A stretch of 64,000 nucleotides of DNA from Bifidobacterium lemurum (lineage in GTDB: Bacteria; Actinomycetota; Actinomycetes; Actinomycetales; Bifidobacteriaceae). The stretch covers positions 2,170,001 to 2,234,000 of the forward strand of contig NZ_CP062948.1 in the NCBI RefSeq assembly GCF_014898175.1, given 5' to 3'. The notes beneath the pieces were generated by a model. The model made no database searches. It was not told the origin of the DNA and saw nothing but the letters and a program-made list of their open reading frames with translations. The translations under genes were made by a program, and so were the position numbers. Positions 55,443-63,210 of the stretch are shown here, piece after piece; within the stretch, counting starts at the first letter, position 1, and each line of letters opens with the position of its first letter.

Positions 55443-55806
55443 GTCGCCTCCTTGATTGTGATTGGTGCTCATTAACTGATGGTTTGGCCGATGAGTGATG
55501 GCTGGCCGGACCGTCGCGAAACAGCAGATTCGACCCGAACTTGTGCCGCAGCACATAGACGGCGTATTTTTCAGGCATCAGACCTTTCGGCCTCCACCAG
55601 CCCCACGCCGCAAGAGGCGCGCACACCACGAACAACAAGGCCGCGCCCAAATTCGTCTGATGCAGGAGCCAGAAGAACACGAACGTCTCCCCGCCACCAA
55701 CAACGAGCATCAACGCGCCGGCCAGCATCTGCCTCCAGCTCATGCCCCACTGGACCTTCGCCTCGACCCCGTGGATCTCCTTATAGACCCTCATCTGCAA
55801 AGCCAT
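55435..55806 (-). CDS. PrgI-like conjugation membrane protein
   Basis: A 123-residue protein beginning MRVYKEIHGVEAKVQWGMSWRQ, followed by two hydrophobic helices (LAGALMLVVGGGETFVFFWLL and AALLFVVCAPLAAWGWW) and a basic cytoplasmic tail. The order, KE-x(8) start and the RPKGLMPEKYAVYVLRHKF segment after the second helix match the PrgI family (VirB3-like), which always lies directly upstream of VirB4. It overlaps VirB4 by eight bases. Confidence 0.85.
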   Translation of the reverse strand: MALQMRVYKEIHGVEAKVQWGMSWRQMLAGALMLVVGGGETFVFFWLLHQTNLGAALLFVVCAPLAAWGWWRPKGLMPEKYAVYVLRHKFGSNLLFRDGPASHHSSAKPSVNEHQSQSRRRHA

Positions 55807-55815
55807 AAAACCTCC

Positions 55816-56658
55816 TCACTCGCCGGCCACCGCGCGGCTCACACGCTGGGAAAGCTGGATAACGAAGAACAACAGCACCGAAGCCATCAACAGTTGGGCG
55901 AAATGCCCGGTCACCCAACCGACCATGTCTCCCTCCGCAGCGGACAAACCAACAGCGTCCGCAACGATCGCCTGATAGATCGCCAGACAGATCAACAACG
56001 TGACCGCATTAATGCAGGTCCGCGCATACGCCTTGAAATAACCAATCGCGATTGGTTTGGTGTCGTCATGGATCAGCAATGCGAACGGCAGCGACTGGAA
56101 GGCCGTCAGCGCGTAGATCTCGATGAAGCGCACGTACATGACCACGGTCGCGATCACACTCGCCAACTGCGACAACAGGAACGGAATAAGCAGCAGAATC
56201 AGCAACGCCGCCTGGCCCATGACACCCGCATCCGATATCTGGTCACGCATCTGATCGCCAAGCTCATTGCCGGTCGCGGTGGTGTCGGCGCTCATCTGGT
56301 CCGAAACGCCGGTGACAAGCCAGCTGGAAATCGAATTGAAGGCCCGGAGGAACAGATCGGCGTTTTGAGCGGCCAAAAGCACCAATGCCACCTTGAACAA
56401 CGTTCCGGCCACGATCTTCACTCCAAGTTCGCGATCGGACTCGATACGGGTCGAGTTACGAGAAAGCTCCAGAGTGAACATGATTGCGAGGATCACGCTC
56501 GTCAACGGCTTGACCACCACCGAATGCACGCTCAAAGCCAACTGATACAGCGTCGGATTCCATGAGTCCGGCGACGCGGTGAGCAGATTGGTCACGTTCG
56601 ATCCCAGCCCACCGCCGCCGATCATGTTCAGCATGTTGACGCACCAGTCCTCAAGCAC
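55816..56658 (-). CDS. VirB6/TrbL-like conjugation membrane protein
   Basis: A 280-residue integral membrane protein with six or seven hydrophobic helices, separated by one larger loop (residues about 120-155). The arrangement, with an N-terminal amphipathic stretch, conserved VMYVRFIEIYALTAFQSLPFALL and IGYFKAYARTCI, is typical of the TrbL/VirB6-type channel proteins of Gram-positive conjugative elements (CD0411-like). The start is a GTG at 56658 with AGGG nine bases upstream. It lies between the PrgI-like and Maff2-like genes in the channel operon. Confidence 0.82.
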   Translation of the reverse strand: MLEDWCVNMLNMIGGGGLGSNVTNLLTASPDSWNPTLYQLALSVHSVVVKPLTSVILAIMFTLELSRNSTRIESDRELGVKIVAGTLFKVALVLLAAQNADLFLRAFNSISSWLVTGVSDQMSADTTATGNELGDQMRDQISDAGVMGQAALLILLLIPFLLSQLASVIATVVMYVRFIEIYALTAFQSLPFALLIHDDTKPIAIGYFKAYARTCINAVTLLICLAIYQAIVADAVGLSAAEGDMVGWVTGHFAQLLMASVLLFFVIQLSQRVSRAVAGE

Positions 56659-56670
56659 AATGATGCCCTA

Positions 56671-56877
56671 CTAGCTAAGAGCGATGCTGGAGAACAAAGT
56701 GCCAGCGGCCAGAATCAGGCCGCCGCCGACAATCTGCCACATGCCGGATTTCATGTCGGGACCATTCTGGTCCTTGAGCGCGCCGCCGAACGACACCACG
56801 CCCCACACAAGCCACAGACCACCGCCGATCTGCACGAACCGCACGAACAATTCGAGCACCTGGTTAAGGAAATCCAT
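56671..56877 (-). CDS. Maff2-like small membrane protein
   Basis: A 68-residue protein with two hydrophobic helices, VLELFVRFVQIGGGLWLVWGVVSFGGAL and SGMWQIVGGGLILAAGTLFSSI, separated by a KDQNGPDMK loop. It matches the Maff2 family, small proteins found at the head of conjugation operons and possibly equivalent to the VirB2 pilin. AAGGAG lies before the ATG at 56877; the ATG at 56892 overlaps that site. It is the first gene of the channel operon, with motif copy 5 upstream. Confidence 0.82.
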   Translation of the reverse strand: MDFLNQVLELFVRFVQIGGGLWLVWGVVSFGGALKDQNGPDMKSGMWQIVGGGLILAAGTLFSSIALS

Positions 56878-56955
56878 CCCAACTCCTTGCATATCATCAG
56901 GGTCACGCCCGATGCGCGAACCTCATACAACAATGTTCAGGCCAAACCCGCGCGG

Positions 56956-56968
56956 TTTTGGGCGGACA
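56956..56968 (-). promoter_or_regulatory. Element-wide TGTCCGCCCAAAA motif, copy 5
   Basis: Read leftward it is AATTGTCCGCCCAAAA, 79 bases before the Maff2-like gene and pointing toward it. This would be the control site for the whole channel operon. Confidence 0.65.
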
Positions 56969-56978
56969 ATTACAAAAC

Positions 56979-57010
56979 AGTCCCTCACAGCTATAAGGCC
57001 GTGAGGGACT
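56979..57010 (-). terminator. Rho-independent terminator of the adhesin gene
   Basis: AGTCCCTCAC and GTGAGGGACT pair around a 12-base loop. Read leftward the hairpin is followed by TGTTTTGT. It lies 27 bases after the adhesin stop. Confidence 0.8.
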
Positions 57011-57036
57011 TGTCATTTATCCGTCAAACCGTCGGA

Positions 57037-60000
57037 TCAGCCCGCGTGACGCGCGGAGTGCGCGCGCTGGCGGCGGACCAGGATCAGGCTGACGCCCGCG
57101 CCCGCGATGGCGACGGCGGCGACGATCATGCCGCCGATGGCGACGCCGGTCGAAGCCAGGGGCTTGTCTCGGTAGCCGGACCAGTCGTCGGTGTTGGACG
57201 TGACCTGGGTGTCGGCGCACAGCTGCCTGCCGTCGATCTCGACCCTTTCGCCGGTGACGGTGAAGCCGGGATCGACCTCGTCGCCGAACGGGTCGGACGT
57301 GTCGGCCGCACATTCGACCAGCGGGGTGCCGGTGACGATCGCGCGGTCGGTGTGATTCGACCCCTCCGAGACGCCCTTGAGCGTGCCCCTGACATCGACG
57401 CTCTCACCCGGCTTGAGCACCAGATCATCCCAGCCGTCCGGGTAGACCAAGGAGTCCATATCGATCTGGGCGTCGCCCACGATCGTGGAATCACTCAAAT
57501 CAAGGTCACTGGCCTTGAACCACGCGCCGTCGCCCGTGTCCGGATCGACACCGCTCGTGTTTGTGATGGTGAAGGTGATCTCCGTGGAGTCGCCGTCCAT
57601 CTTGAGGGCCTGGTCGGTGGAGTCGCGGTCGCCGGTCTCGATGCCGCTGGCCGTGTCCCACTTCTCGATCGACAGGCTCGGGGTCATGTCGGGCGTGCGG
57701 GTCCACACGGTGTTGGACTCGCGCGGCTGGCCGTTGAGCGTTTCGGTCCACACGTTCTCGACCTTGTCCACGACGTTGAGGCGCTTGCACTGGATGTACA
57801 GGGTCCAGCCGGCCTCGTGCTCGTTGTCGGCGCTCACCAGATCCAGGTAGGCCTGGGTCGCGTTGACGGTCACCAGGCCGTTGTCGTCGGTCTCGACGGT
57901 GAACAGCGCGCCGCCGAACTTCGAGGAGTCGAAGTTGCTTCCGGCGATGCGTTCGCCCGCCTGGGCGATCACCTCACCGTCACGGTAGAGGTCGCGGCTG
58001 GCGTAGATGGCCCATTGGCCGGTGTACTCGTCGTTGGCGGTGTCGAGCTGGTCCGTGCCGCCCCAGTCCGTGATGACCGGGTAGGCGCGATCCGTGGGCA
58101 GAATCGAGCTGTCGAGCTTGTACAAAAACAGACGATCCTTGTAGACCGAGTGGCCGTTCACGCTGTCGCCGCCCACGCTCACGGTCACGTCCTTGGAGGG
58201 GTTGATCTCCTTCAGCGGATTGGTGACGGTGTTCGTCTCGACGCGCGTGTCGTTGGCGATCTGCGTGGCGGTGTTGGAGACCACGTAGCCGTCGGTGACC
58301 TTGATGACCGTCATCGGCAGGACCACGGTGTAGGTGTGGCCCAGCAGCGACTGGTCGATCGCGGGATCCGCGAGCGGGTCATAGTCCGCGTCGGTCAACT
58401 CGCTGTAGGCCTTGAGGTCCGTGGGCTGGGGGTCGCCCGGCACGGTCTCGCCCGTCGCGTCGATGTACGTGTCCACGAGCTTTGCGAAGGCATAGACCAC
58501 GCCGTCCTGCACCTGGATGTTGAAATCGGCGGTGTGGTCCACACCGGACTCGTCCAGCACCTCGATGCCGGTCTCGTCCAGGCTCAGATACTCCTCGTCC
58601 CAGTCATCGACCATGCCCAAGCGCCACACCTTGTATGCGGCGTTGGAAAGGTCGGTGGCGTCGATGCTGACGCGGTAGTAGACCTTGTCGCCCAGGAGCG
58701 CGGTCTTGCCGTCGATGCTGATCGTCGGATCCTTCTGGGTGTCCTGCTTCTTCGGCGTGATGACCGGCGGGTTGTTCGTCACCTCGTTGGACTCGGTGAC
58801 GCCGTTGTTGACCGTCAAAGCCGCCTTGTTGTCGATGGTCTTGTCGGTCGGGGCGTCGTCGTGCACCTTGGCCTCGAAGCGCAGCAGGAGGCGCGGATTC
58901 GAGCCGGCCTGCCAGTTCGCGGCCACCCAATCCTTGCTGAAGGTCACCACGAAGCTGTGAGCATCGTCATCCCACGAGACGGTGTAGCCGGTCTTCTTCG
59001 GAATCACCGAGCCGGTGTTGAGGTCCGTGATCTCAAGCGTCTGCTTGTTCGCGGTGGTGTACTCCGAATACGTGTCCGAGAGCTTCAACACAGTCACCTC
59101 GTAGGCCTGGTCGGCCGGGATCTGGGGATCGACCCTCACCGTGTACTCCACGGTCTGGCCGGGGAACACGACCTGCTCGTCGATGTCGGACTGGTCGCCG
59201 CCCTGGGAGGACTCGGCGATGACCTGCTTGTGGATCGGGGGCACGGTCACGCAGATCTTCGGGCTGTTGGTGTCCACGGTGGAGCCGCCCACGGTCTGGG
59301 AGCCGACATTGTCGAGATCCGCGCCGCTCGGGTCAACGCAGGTATTCAGCTCGTCACCCTGCTCCTTGCCGTAGCTTTCGAGCAGTTCGGTGGTGTCGAA
59401 CTGCACGTCGAAGGTCACCAGCACGGTGATCTGCTTCGCAACCGCGAGATCCTTCTGTTCGGCCTCGTAGTCGTCGTGCGCGTTGACGGTCACCTTGGTA
59501 CCATCCGTCGTGATGTCGAAGCGGTCGGTGACATCCGTGCCGGTCTTGTTGATGCCGTCGATGCTGGAGGTCTCCGAGGTGGAGGCGTCCTGCTCATAGA
59601 CACGGATGTTGTCGGCGTCCAGATCGAGGATCGAATCGACGGCCGAATAGTCGTCCGAGAAGCTGATCTCGGGGACACGGCCCAAGCCGGTCGGCAGCGT
59701 GCCGTTGATGACCGCCGCCACTCGGTCGCCCAAGCGGAAGTAGTCGTTATCGGCACCAACCATGTCGCTCTTCGTCGGATCGGTCACCGTCACCCAGTCG
59801 CCGTCGGAGTCGAGCTTGACCCACGCCTTGTCCGGGTTCGGCGTCCACACGAACACGGGAGGTTCGTTGGTCTCGATGGTTTCGTTGTTCCAGGTCTCGG
59901 AGGCGACGTTCGTGAGCTGGATCTTCTTGCCCGCCGTCGCGCCGGCCTTGATGACGCCCTCAAGATAGAACTTCACCTCGGATTCCGAGGTCTTGAACAT

Positions 60001-61800
60001 CGTCGCGGCGATGTAGGAGGCCTTCGCCGTGGCGGTAGCGGTCCTCGCGCCCTGATCGATCACGATGTCGAACTGATCGGTCACGTCCTCGCCGTCCACG
60101 AACACCTTGCCGGACTGCCAATCGATCCACTCGGTCGAACCCGTCAGATCATCCGTGATGGAATAGGAAGCGAGAGGATTGAGCAGGTGCGCGGGCAACG
60201 TGCCGTTGACCACGACCGCGATCTTGTCACCCACAAGGAACGTCTTCGTATCGACGCCCTCCTGGTTGGTGTGGTCTGGGTCGGCGGCCTCAAGCGCGCC
60301 TTCCTCGTCCAGAACCCACACCTTGTCGGGCTGAGGGGTGACCTTGCCCACCTCGTCGCTGTTGCCGGTCTGGCAATCGGCCAGCGAACCCATGCCATTG
60401 TCACCCGTCCAGCACGCGATCGAACCATCGGAGATGGTGTAGTCCGAACCGGTCGGCTTCGCGCTCTGAGGAATATTCAACGTGTAGACGCCGGAATGCG
60501 GGTTGGTGACGTGGGCCTTGACCACACGCTTGCCCTCCTGGCTGTCATCGATGCTGATGTCGGCGGCGACCACATTGCCGGAGGCGTCGGTCACGGTGAC
60601 CTTGCTCAGATCATCCGCATCGATGCCGCCGATCACCACGTCCTTGGTCTCGATGGTGTCGTAAATCCAGAACTGCGACGAAGCAGAGGAATGCGCGCTG
60701 ATGTGCGCGGTGTACAACGAGCCGGACACAATCGAATCATTATCGTCGGTCACGGTCTCGCCCGCAGCGTTCGTCAGAGTCTTGGTCGGCGGCTCGTTCG
60801 ACGCGCTCCAGGACTCCTTTGCGTCCTGCTCGCCCGCATGGCTCGCAGCGGCGGCCATGTTGCCCTGCTTCGGCACATCGACATCGAACCAGAACGATCC
60901 CGCCGGCCACGATTCCCACGACGAATCCACATCACGATAACCGAAAGACACTTGGGTACTGCCGGTGTTCGACGCGGTGAAGCTCTTCGACGCGGTGCGT
61001 GTGGACCCGTCGACGCCACGCCAATGCAGCGTCGCGGTGCCGCTCACGTTCTCCACGGTGTTGGCCCCGCCGTTGGAAAGGCTGATCGTGTCCGACACAT
61101 CACCGGTGTCACCGGCCTTAGTCGTCGTCCCCGACGCCTGCGTCGAAATGCTCAAATCATAGGACGGATCCGCAGGCTCGTACTGATTCAGGGCAATGAC
61201 GACAAGGGAACCAGTTGATGCGCCGTTGACAAAGTCAGGTGCATATTGGTCTGCAATGATATCAACGCTCATGCCTGGCTGATCGGTAAAGATGTCACTC
61301 GTGCTGTACGATTTCCCATTGTTGTAGTAGGGGCCGCCCTGCACGGTCTGATTCCAAGCGTCCATCCAGATGCTATGAGATGCGCCAGCCACATATCCGA
61401 ACTGGCGAGATGACGTGCCAATCGCTCCGACTGCCACGACACGACAGTTCGCTGTTTCTCCTGGATGGGCTTCATTGAAACGGGCGACACAATTAGAGTT
61501 CGCTTCGTTCAGGGCTTCGTTGATCCAAGCGTCGGCACTGCCTTCGATGCGAGTCCAGTCCATTTCGAGGGCTTTGCGCACACTGTTGGTGTCCGTAGCT
61601 GATCCGAATCCGCCGTCGTTATTGTCTTGATATCGCCATGACAGGAAAAAACCGCCACCGCCGGTCGGGATTCCTCCGCCTGCGTTGCCGCCGCCTCCTG
61701 ATGCATAGGCTGTCGCGGTGCCTGCTGCCAGTCCGCCAGCCAGGACCGCAATGGATGCGATCGTAGCGCACGCCTTACGGCACTTGTTCAAAAAAGTCAT
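57037..61800 (-). CDS. Giant sortase-anchored adhesin with repeated stalk domains
   Basis: A 1587-residue surface protein. After a signal peptide (ACATIASIAVLAGGLAAGTATAYA) comes a Gly-rich segment, a unique N-terminal domain (about residues 45-200), then five or six domains of about 150-170 residues. Each begins with P-x-K or KxxDP-type starts and contains GD/V-x-Y and DxTDxFDI-like turns, resembling the antigen I/II (SspB-C2) isopeptide-forming stalk domains. The C-terminus is LASTG, a hydrophobic helix and a basic end (RRQRAHSARHAG), an LPXTG-like sortase signal. It probably mediates mating-pair or host contact. AAAAAGG precedes the ATG at 61800; the upstream extension is unsupported. Confidence 0.88.
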   Translation of the reverse strand: MTFLNKCRKACATIASIAVLAGGLAAGTATAYASGGGGNAGGGIPTGGGGFFLSWRYQDNNDGGFGSATDTNSVRKALEMDWTRIEGSADAWINEALNEANSNCVARFNEAHPGETANCRVVAVGAIGTSSRQFGYVAGASHSIWMDAWNQTVQGGPYYNNGKSYSTSDIFTDQPGMSVDIIADQYAPDFVNGASTGSLVVIALNQYEPADPSYDLSISTQASGTTTKAGDTGDVSDTISLSNGGANTVENVSGTATLHWRGVDGSTRTASKSFTASNTGSTQVSFGYRDVDSSWESWPAGSFWFDVDVPKQGNMAAAASHAGEQDAKESWSASNEPPTKTLTNAAGETVTDDNDSIVSGSLYTAHISAHSSASSQFWIYDTIETKDVVIGGIDADDLSKVTVTDASGNVVAADISIDDSQEGKRVVKAHVTNPHSGVYTLNIPQSAKPTGSDYTISDGSIACWTGDNGMGSLADCQTGNSDEVGKVTPQPDKVWVLDEEGALEAADPDHTNQEGVDTKTFLVGDKIAVVVNGTLPAHLLNPLASYSITDDLTGSTEWIDWQSGKVFVDGEDVTDQFDIVIDQGARTATATAKASYIAATMFKTSESEVKFYLEGVIKAGATAGKKIQLTNVASETWNNETIETNEPPVFVWTPNPDKAWVKLDSDGDWVTVTDPTKSDMVGADNDYFRLGDRVAAVINGTLPTGLGRVPEISFSDDYSAVDSILDLDADNIRVYEQDASTSETSSIDGINKTGTDVTDRFDITTDGTKVTVNAHDDYEAEQKDLAVAKQITVLVTFDVQFDTTELLESYGKEQGDELNTCVDPSGADLDNVGSQTVGGSTVDTNSPKICVTVPPIHKQVIAESSQGGDQSDIDEQVVFPGQTVEYTVRVDPQIPADQAYEVTVLKLSDTYSEYTTANKQTLEITDLNTGSVIPKKTGYTVSWDDDAHSFVVTFSKDWVAANWQAGSNPRLLLRFEAKVHDDAPTDKTIDNKAALTVNNGVTESNEVTNNPPVITPKKQDTQKDPTISIDGKTALLGDKVYYRVSIDATDLSNAAYKVWRLGMVDDWDEEYLSLDETGIEVLDESGVDHTADFNIQVQDGVVYAFAKLVDTYIDATGETVPGDPQPTDLKAYSELTDADYDPLADPAIDQSLLGHTYTVVLPMTVIKVTDGYVVSNTATQIANDTRVETNTVTNPLKEINPSKDVTVSVGGDSVNGHSVYKDRLFLYKLDSSILPTDRAYPVITDWGGTDQLDTANDEYTGQWAIYASRDLYRDGEVIAQAGERIAGSNFDSSKFGGALFTVETDDNGLVTVNATQAYLDLVSADNEHEAGWTLYIQCKRLNVVDKVENVWTETLNGQPRESNTVWTRTPDMTPSLSIEKWDTASGIETGDRDSTDQALKMDGDSTEITFTITNTSGVDPDTGDGAWFKASDLDLSDSTIVGDAQIDMDSLVYPDGWDDLVLKPGESVDVRGTLKGVSEGSNHTDRAIVTGTPLVECAADTSDPFGDEVDPGFTVTGERVEIDGRQLCADTQVTSNTDDWSGYRDKPLASTGVAIGGMIVAAVAIAGAGVSLILVRRQRAHSARHAG

Positions 61801-61974
61801 ATCAACCTTTTTCGCTAATTCCAGCCTCCTCGCTTCATCTGTACAGGACTGGCCGGAATCGAGATGAAACCGGCCGTCCCATACATGGTATGAGCGAAAA
61901 GGCGCGAGTCGTTTTTTCCCCGAAGGCGTCCCACGGGCGACCCGCAATATCCAGTCTCAGTGATAGGTCAGCTG

Positions 61975-61988
61975 TTTTTGGGCGGACA
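61975..61988 (-). promoter_or_regulatory. Element-wide TGTCCGCCCAAAAA motif, copy 6
   Basis: Read leftward it is ATGTCCGCCCAAAAACAGC, 175 bases before the adhesin start and pointing toward it; the flank matches copy 3. Confidence 0.65.
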
Positions 61989-61997
61989 TGTGCAAAA

Positions 61998-62032
61998 AAT
62001 AATGCTCACGTCAAGGTGACATGAGCATTATT
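61998..62032 (-). terminator. Rho-independent terminator of the second coiled-coil gene
   Basis: AATAATGCTCA at 61998-62008 pairs with TGAGCATTATT at 62022-62032, the stem continuing inward with one mismatch. Read leftward it is followed by a T run, eight bases after the stop of 62040-63089. Confidence 0.82.
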
Positions 62033-62039
62033 CGTTGAG

Positions 62040-63089
62040 TCAGCCGGCCACGTCAGGAGAGACGGTGCCGGTGCCTTGCCAGCCGGGAACTCTGGTGCTG
62101 GAACCACCACCGAAAGAACTTCCTGATGATGATCCGCTGCTCGAACTGGAACTGGATCCTCCGCTGGAGCCGGTACCGGTGTATCCGTAAGTGCCGGTAC
62201 CGCCTGAATACGAATACGAGGGCGTGTAGGACTGTTGCGCTTGAGCGGCGGCCGCTGCTTCGGCGGCGGCTTGGGCGTCGGCCTCGCTCTTTGCCGTGAC
62301 GGAATCGTTCACCGTCTGCATCGCGGCCTCCAGCTTCGCGCGCGACTCGTCGTATATGGTCGGATCGTCGCCGTCGATGGCGGATGCCTCGTCGATGGCC
62401 GTGGTCAACGATTCGCGGGTCGCATTGTCGGCCACGTTGCCGTCACTCGACGTGAGCAGCGCCCGCGCCTCATTGATTTTTGAATTGAGCGCGTCCTTCG
62501 CGGTCTGGAGCGTCTTCGTATCTCGTGAATCGGTGACGGACTTTATGACGGCGGTCAGACTCTTGGTATGCGTCCGATACCAGGTCGTCGCCTCGTCCAT
62601 ATCGTCGGTTGCGGCGGTCAGACCCGCCGTGTCTTCGGCCTCGCATTCCGCGTGGTCGGGAGCCTGTTCGTCCATCGCTTCGGTCAGTGCGTCCAGCGTG
62701 TCCGGGTCAGCCACCATGTCAGTGGTGATCGCGGCCGCGTCCGCCGCGTCGCCTTCCAGCAAAGCGGCATATGACTGTTTCGCCTCGCTCACGGTTTCGC
62801 TCGCGGTCGCACACGCGGTTTTGGCCGCGTCCAATCGTGCGTTCGACCACGCCAGCCATCCGATCGCGCCGCCGACGGCGAGGACGATGACCGCCACAAT
62901 CACAGCGAACGCGATCATCCTTTTGCGCTTCCGCTTCGAGTGTTCCGATTTGTCCGCGTCAGCGTTGGCCAACGCCTCGGCCTCGGCTGTGACCTCATCA
63001 ACCTGATCGTGCGCGATGAGGCCGGCGGTCATATCCTCAACCGTCGATTCGGGCCTATCGTTCGTGCTCTTGTTCGTGTTCTCCGACAT
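62040..63089 (-). CDS. Membrane-anchored coiled-coil protein, paralogue of 49815-51062
   Basis: A 349-residue protein with a cytoplasmic acidic N-terminus, a basic stop (SKRKRKR), one membrane helix (MIAFAVIVAVIVLAVGGAIGWLAW) and a helical extracellular region. Two cysteines (KTACATAS, HAECEAED) match the positions in the paralogue. AAAITTDMVADPDTLDALTEAMD, QAQQSYTPSY and the Ser/Gly-rich tail are shared with it. There is no sortase motif. AAGGAG precedes the ATG at 63089. The two paralogues lie at the two ends of the leftward block. Function is unknown. Confidence 0.72.
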   Translation of the reverse strand: MSENTNKSTNDRPESTVEDMTAGLIAHDQVDEVTAEAEALANADADKSEHSKRKRKRMIAFAVIVAVIVLAVGGAIGWLAWSNARLDAAKTACATASETVSEAKQSYAALLEGDAADAAAITTDMVADPDTLDALTEAMDEQAPDHAECEAEDTAGLTAATDDMDEATTWYRTHTKSLTAVIKSVTDSRDTKTLQTAKDALNSKINEARALLTSSDGNVADNATRESLTTAIDEASAIDGDDPTIYDESRAKLEAAMQTVNDSVTAKSEADAQAAAEAAAAAQAQQSYTPSYSYSGGTGTYGYTGTGSSGGSSSSSSSGSSSGSSFGGGSSTRVPGWQGTGTVSPDVAG

Positions 63090-63210
63090 GATTCACTCCT
63101 TATATATATGCACCTTATCCATATGGACGGAGATGCGGGCTTCGACTTCCTGATTTCTTGAAATAATGACCGCTGGATTTCAAGCATTCATTAATGACTG
63201 CCTGCGTCCT

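Noticed and set aside
56887..61218. A 1443-codon open frame on the + strand opposite the adhesin gene
   Set aside because: It is the mirror of a high-GC gene read in the frame that avoids stops. Its product is low complexity (Val/Gly/Arg/His-rich), it has no ribosome site, and it crosses the adhesin terminator.
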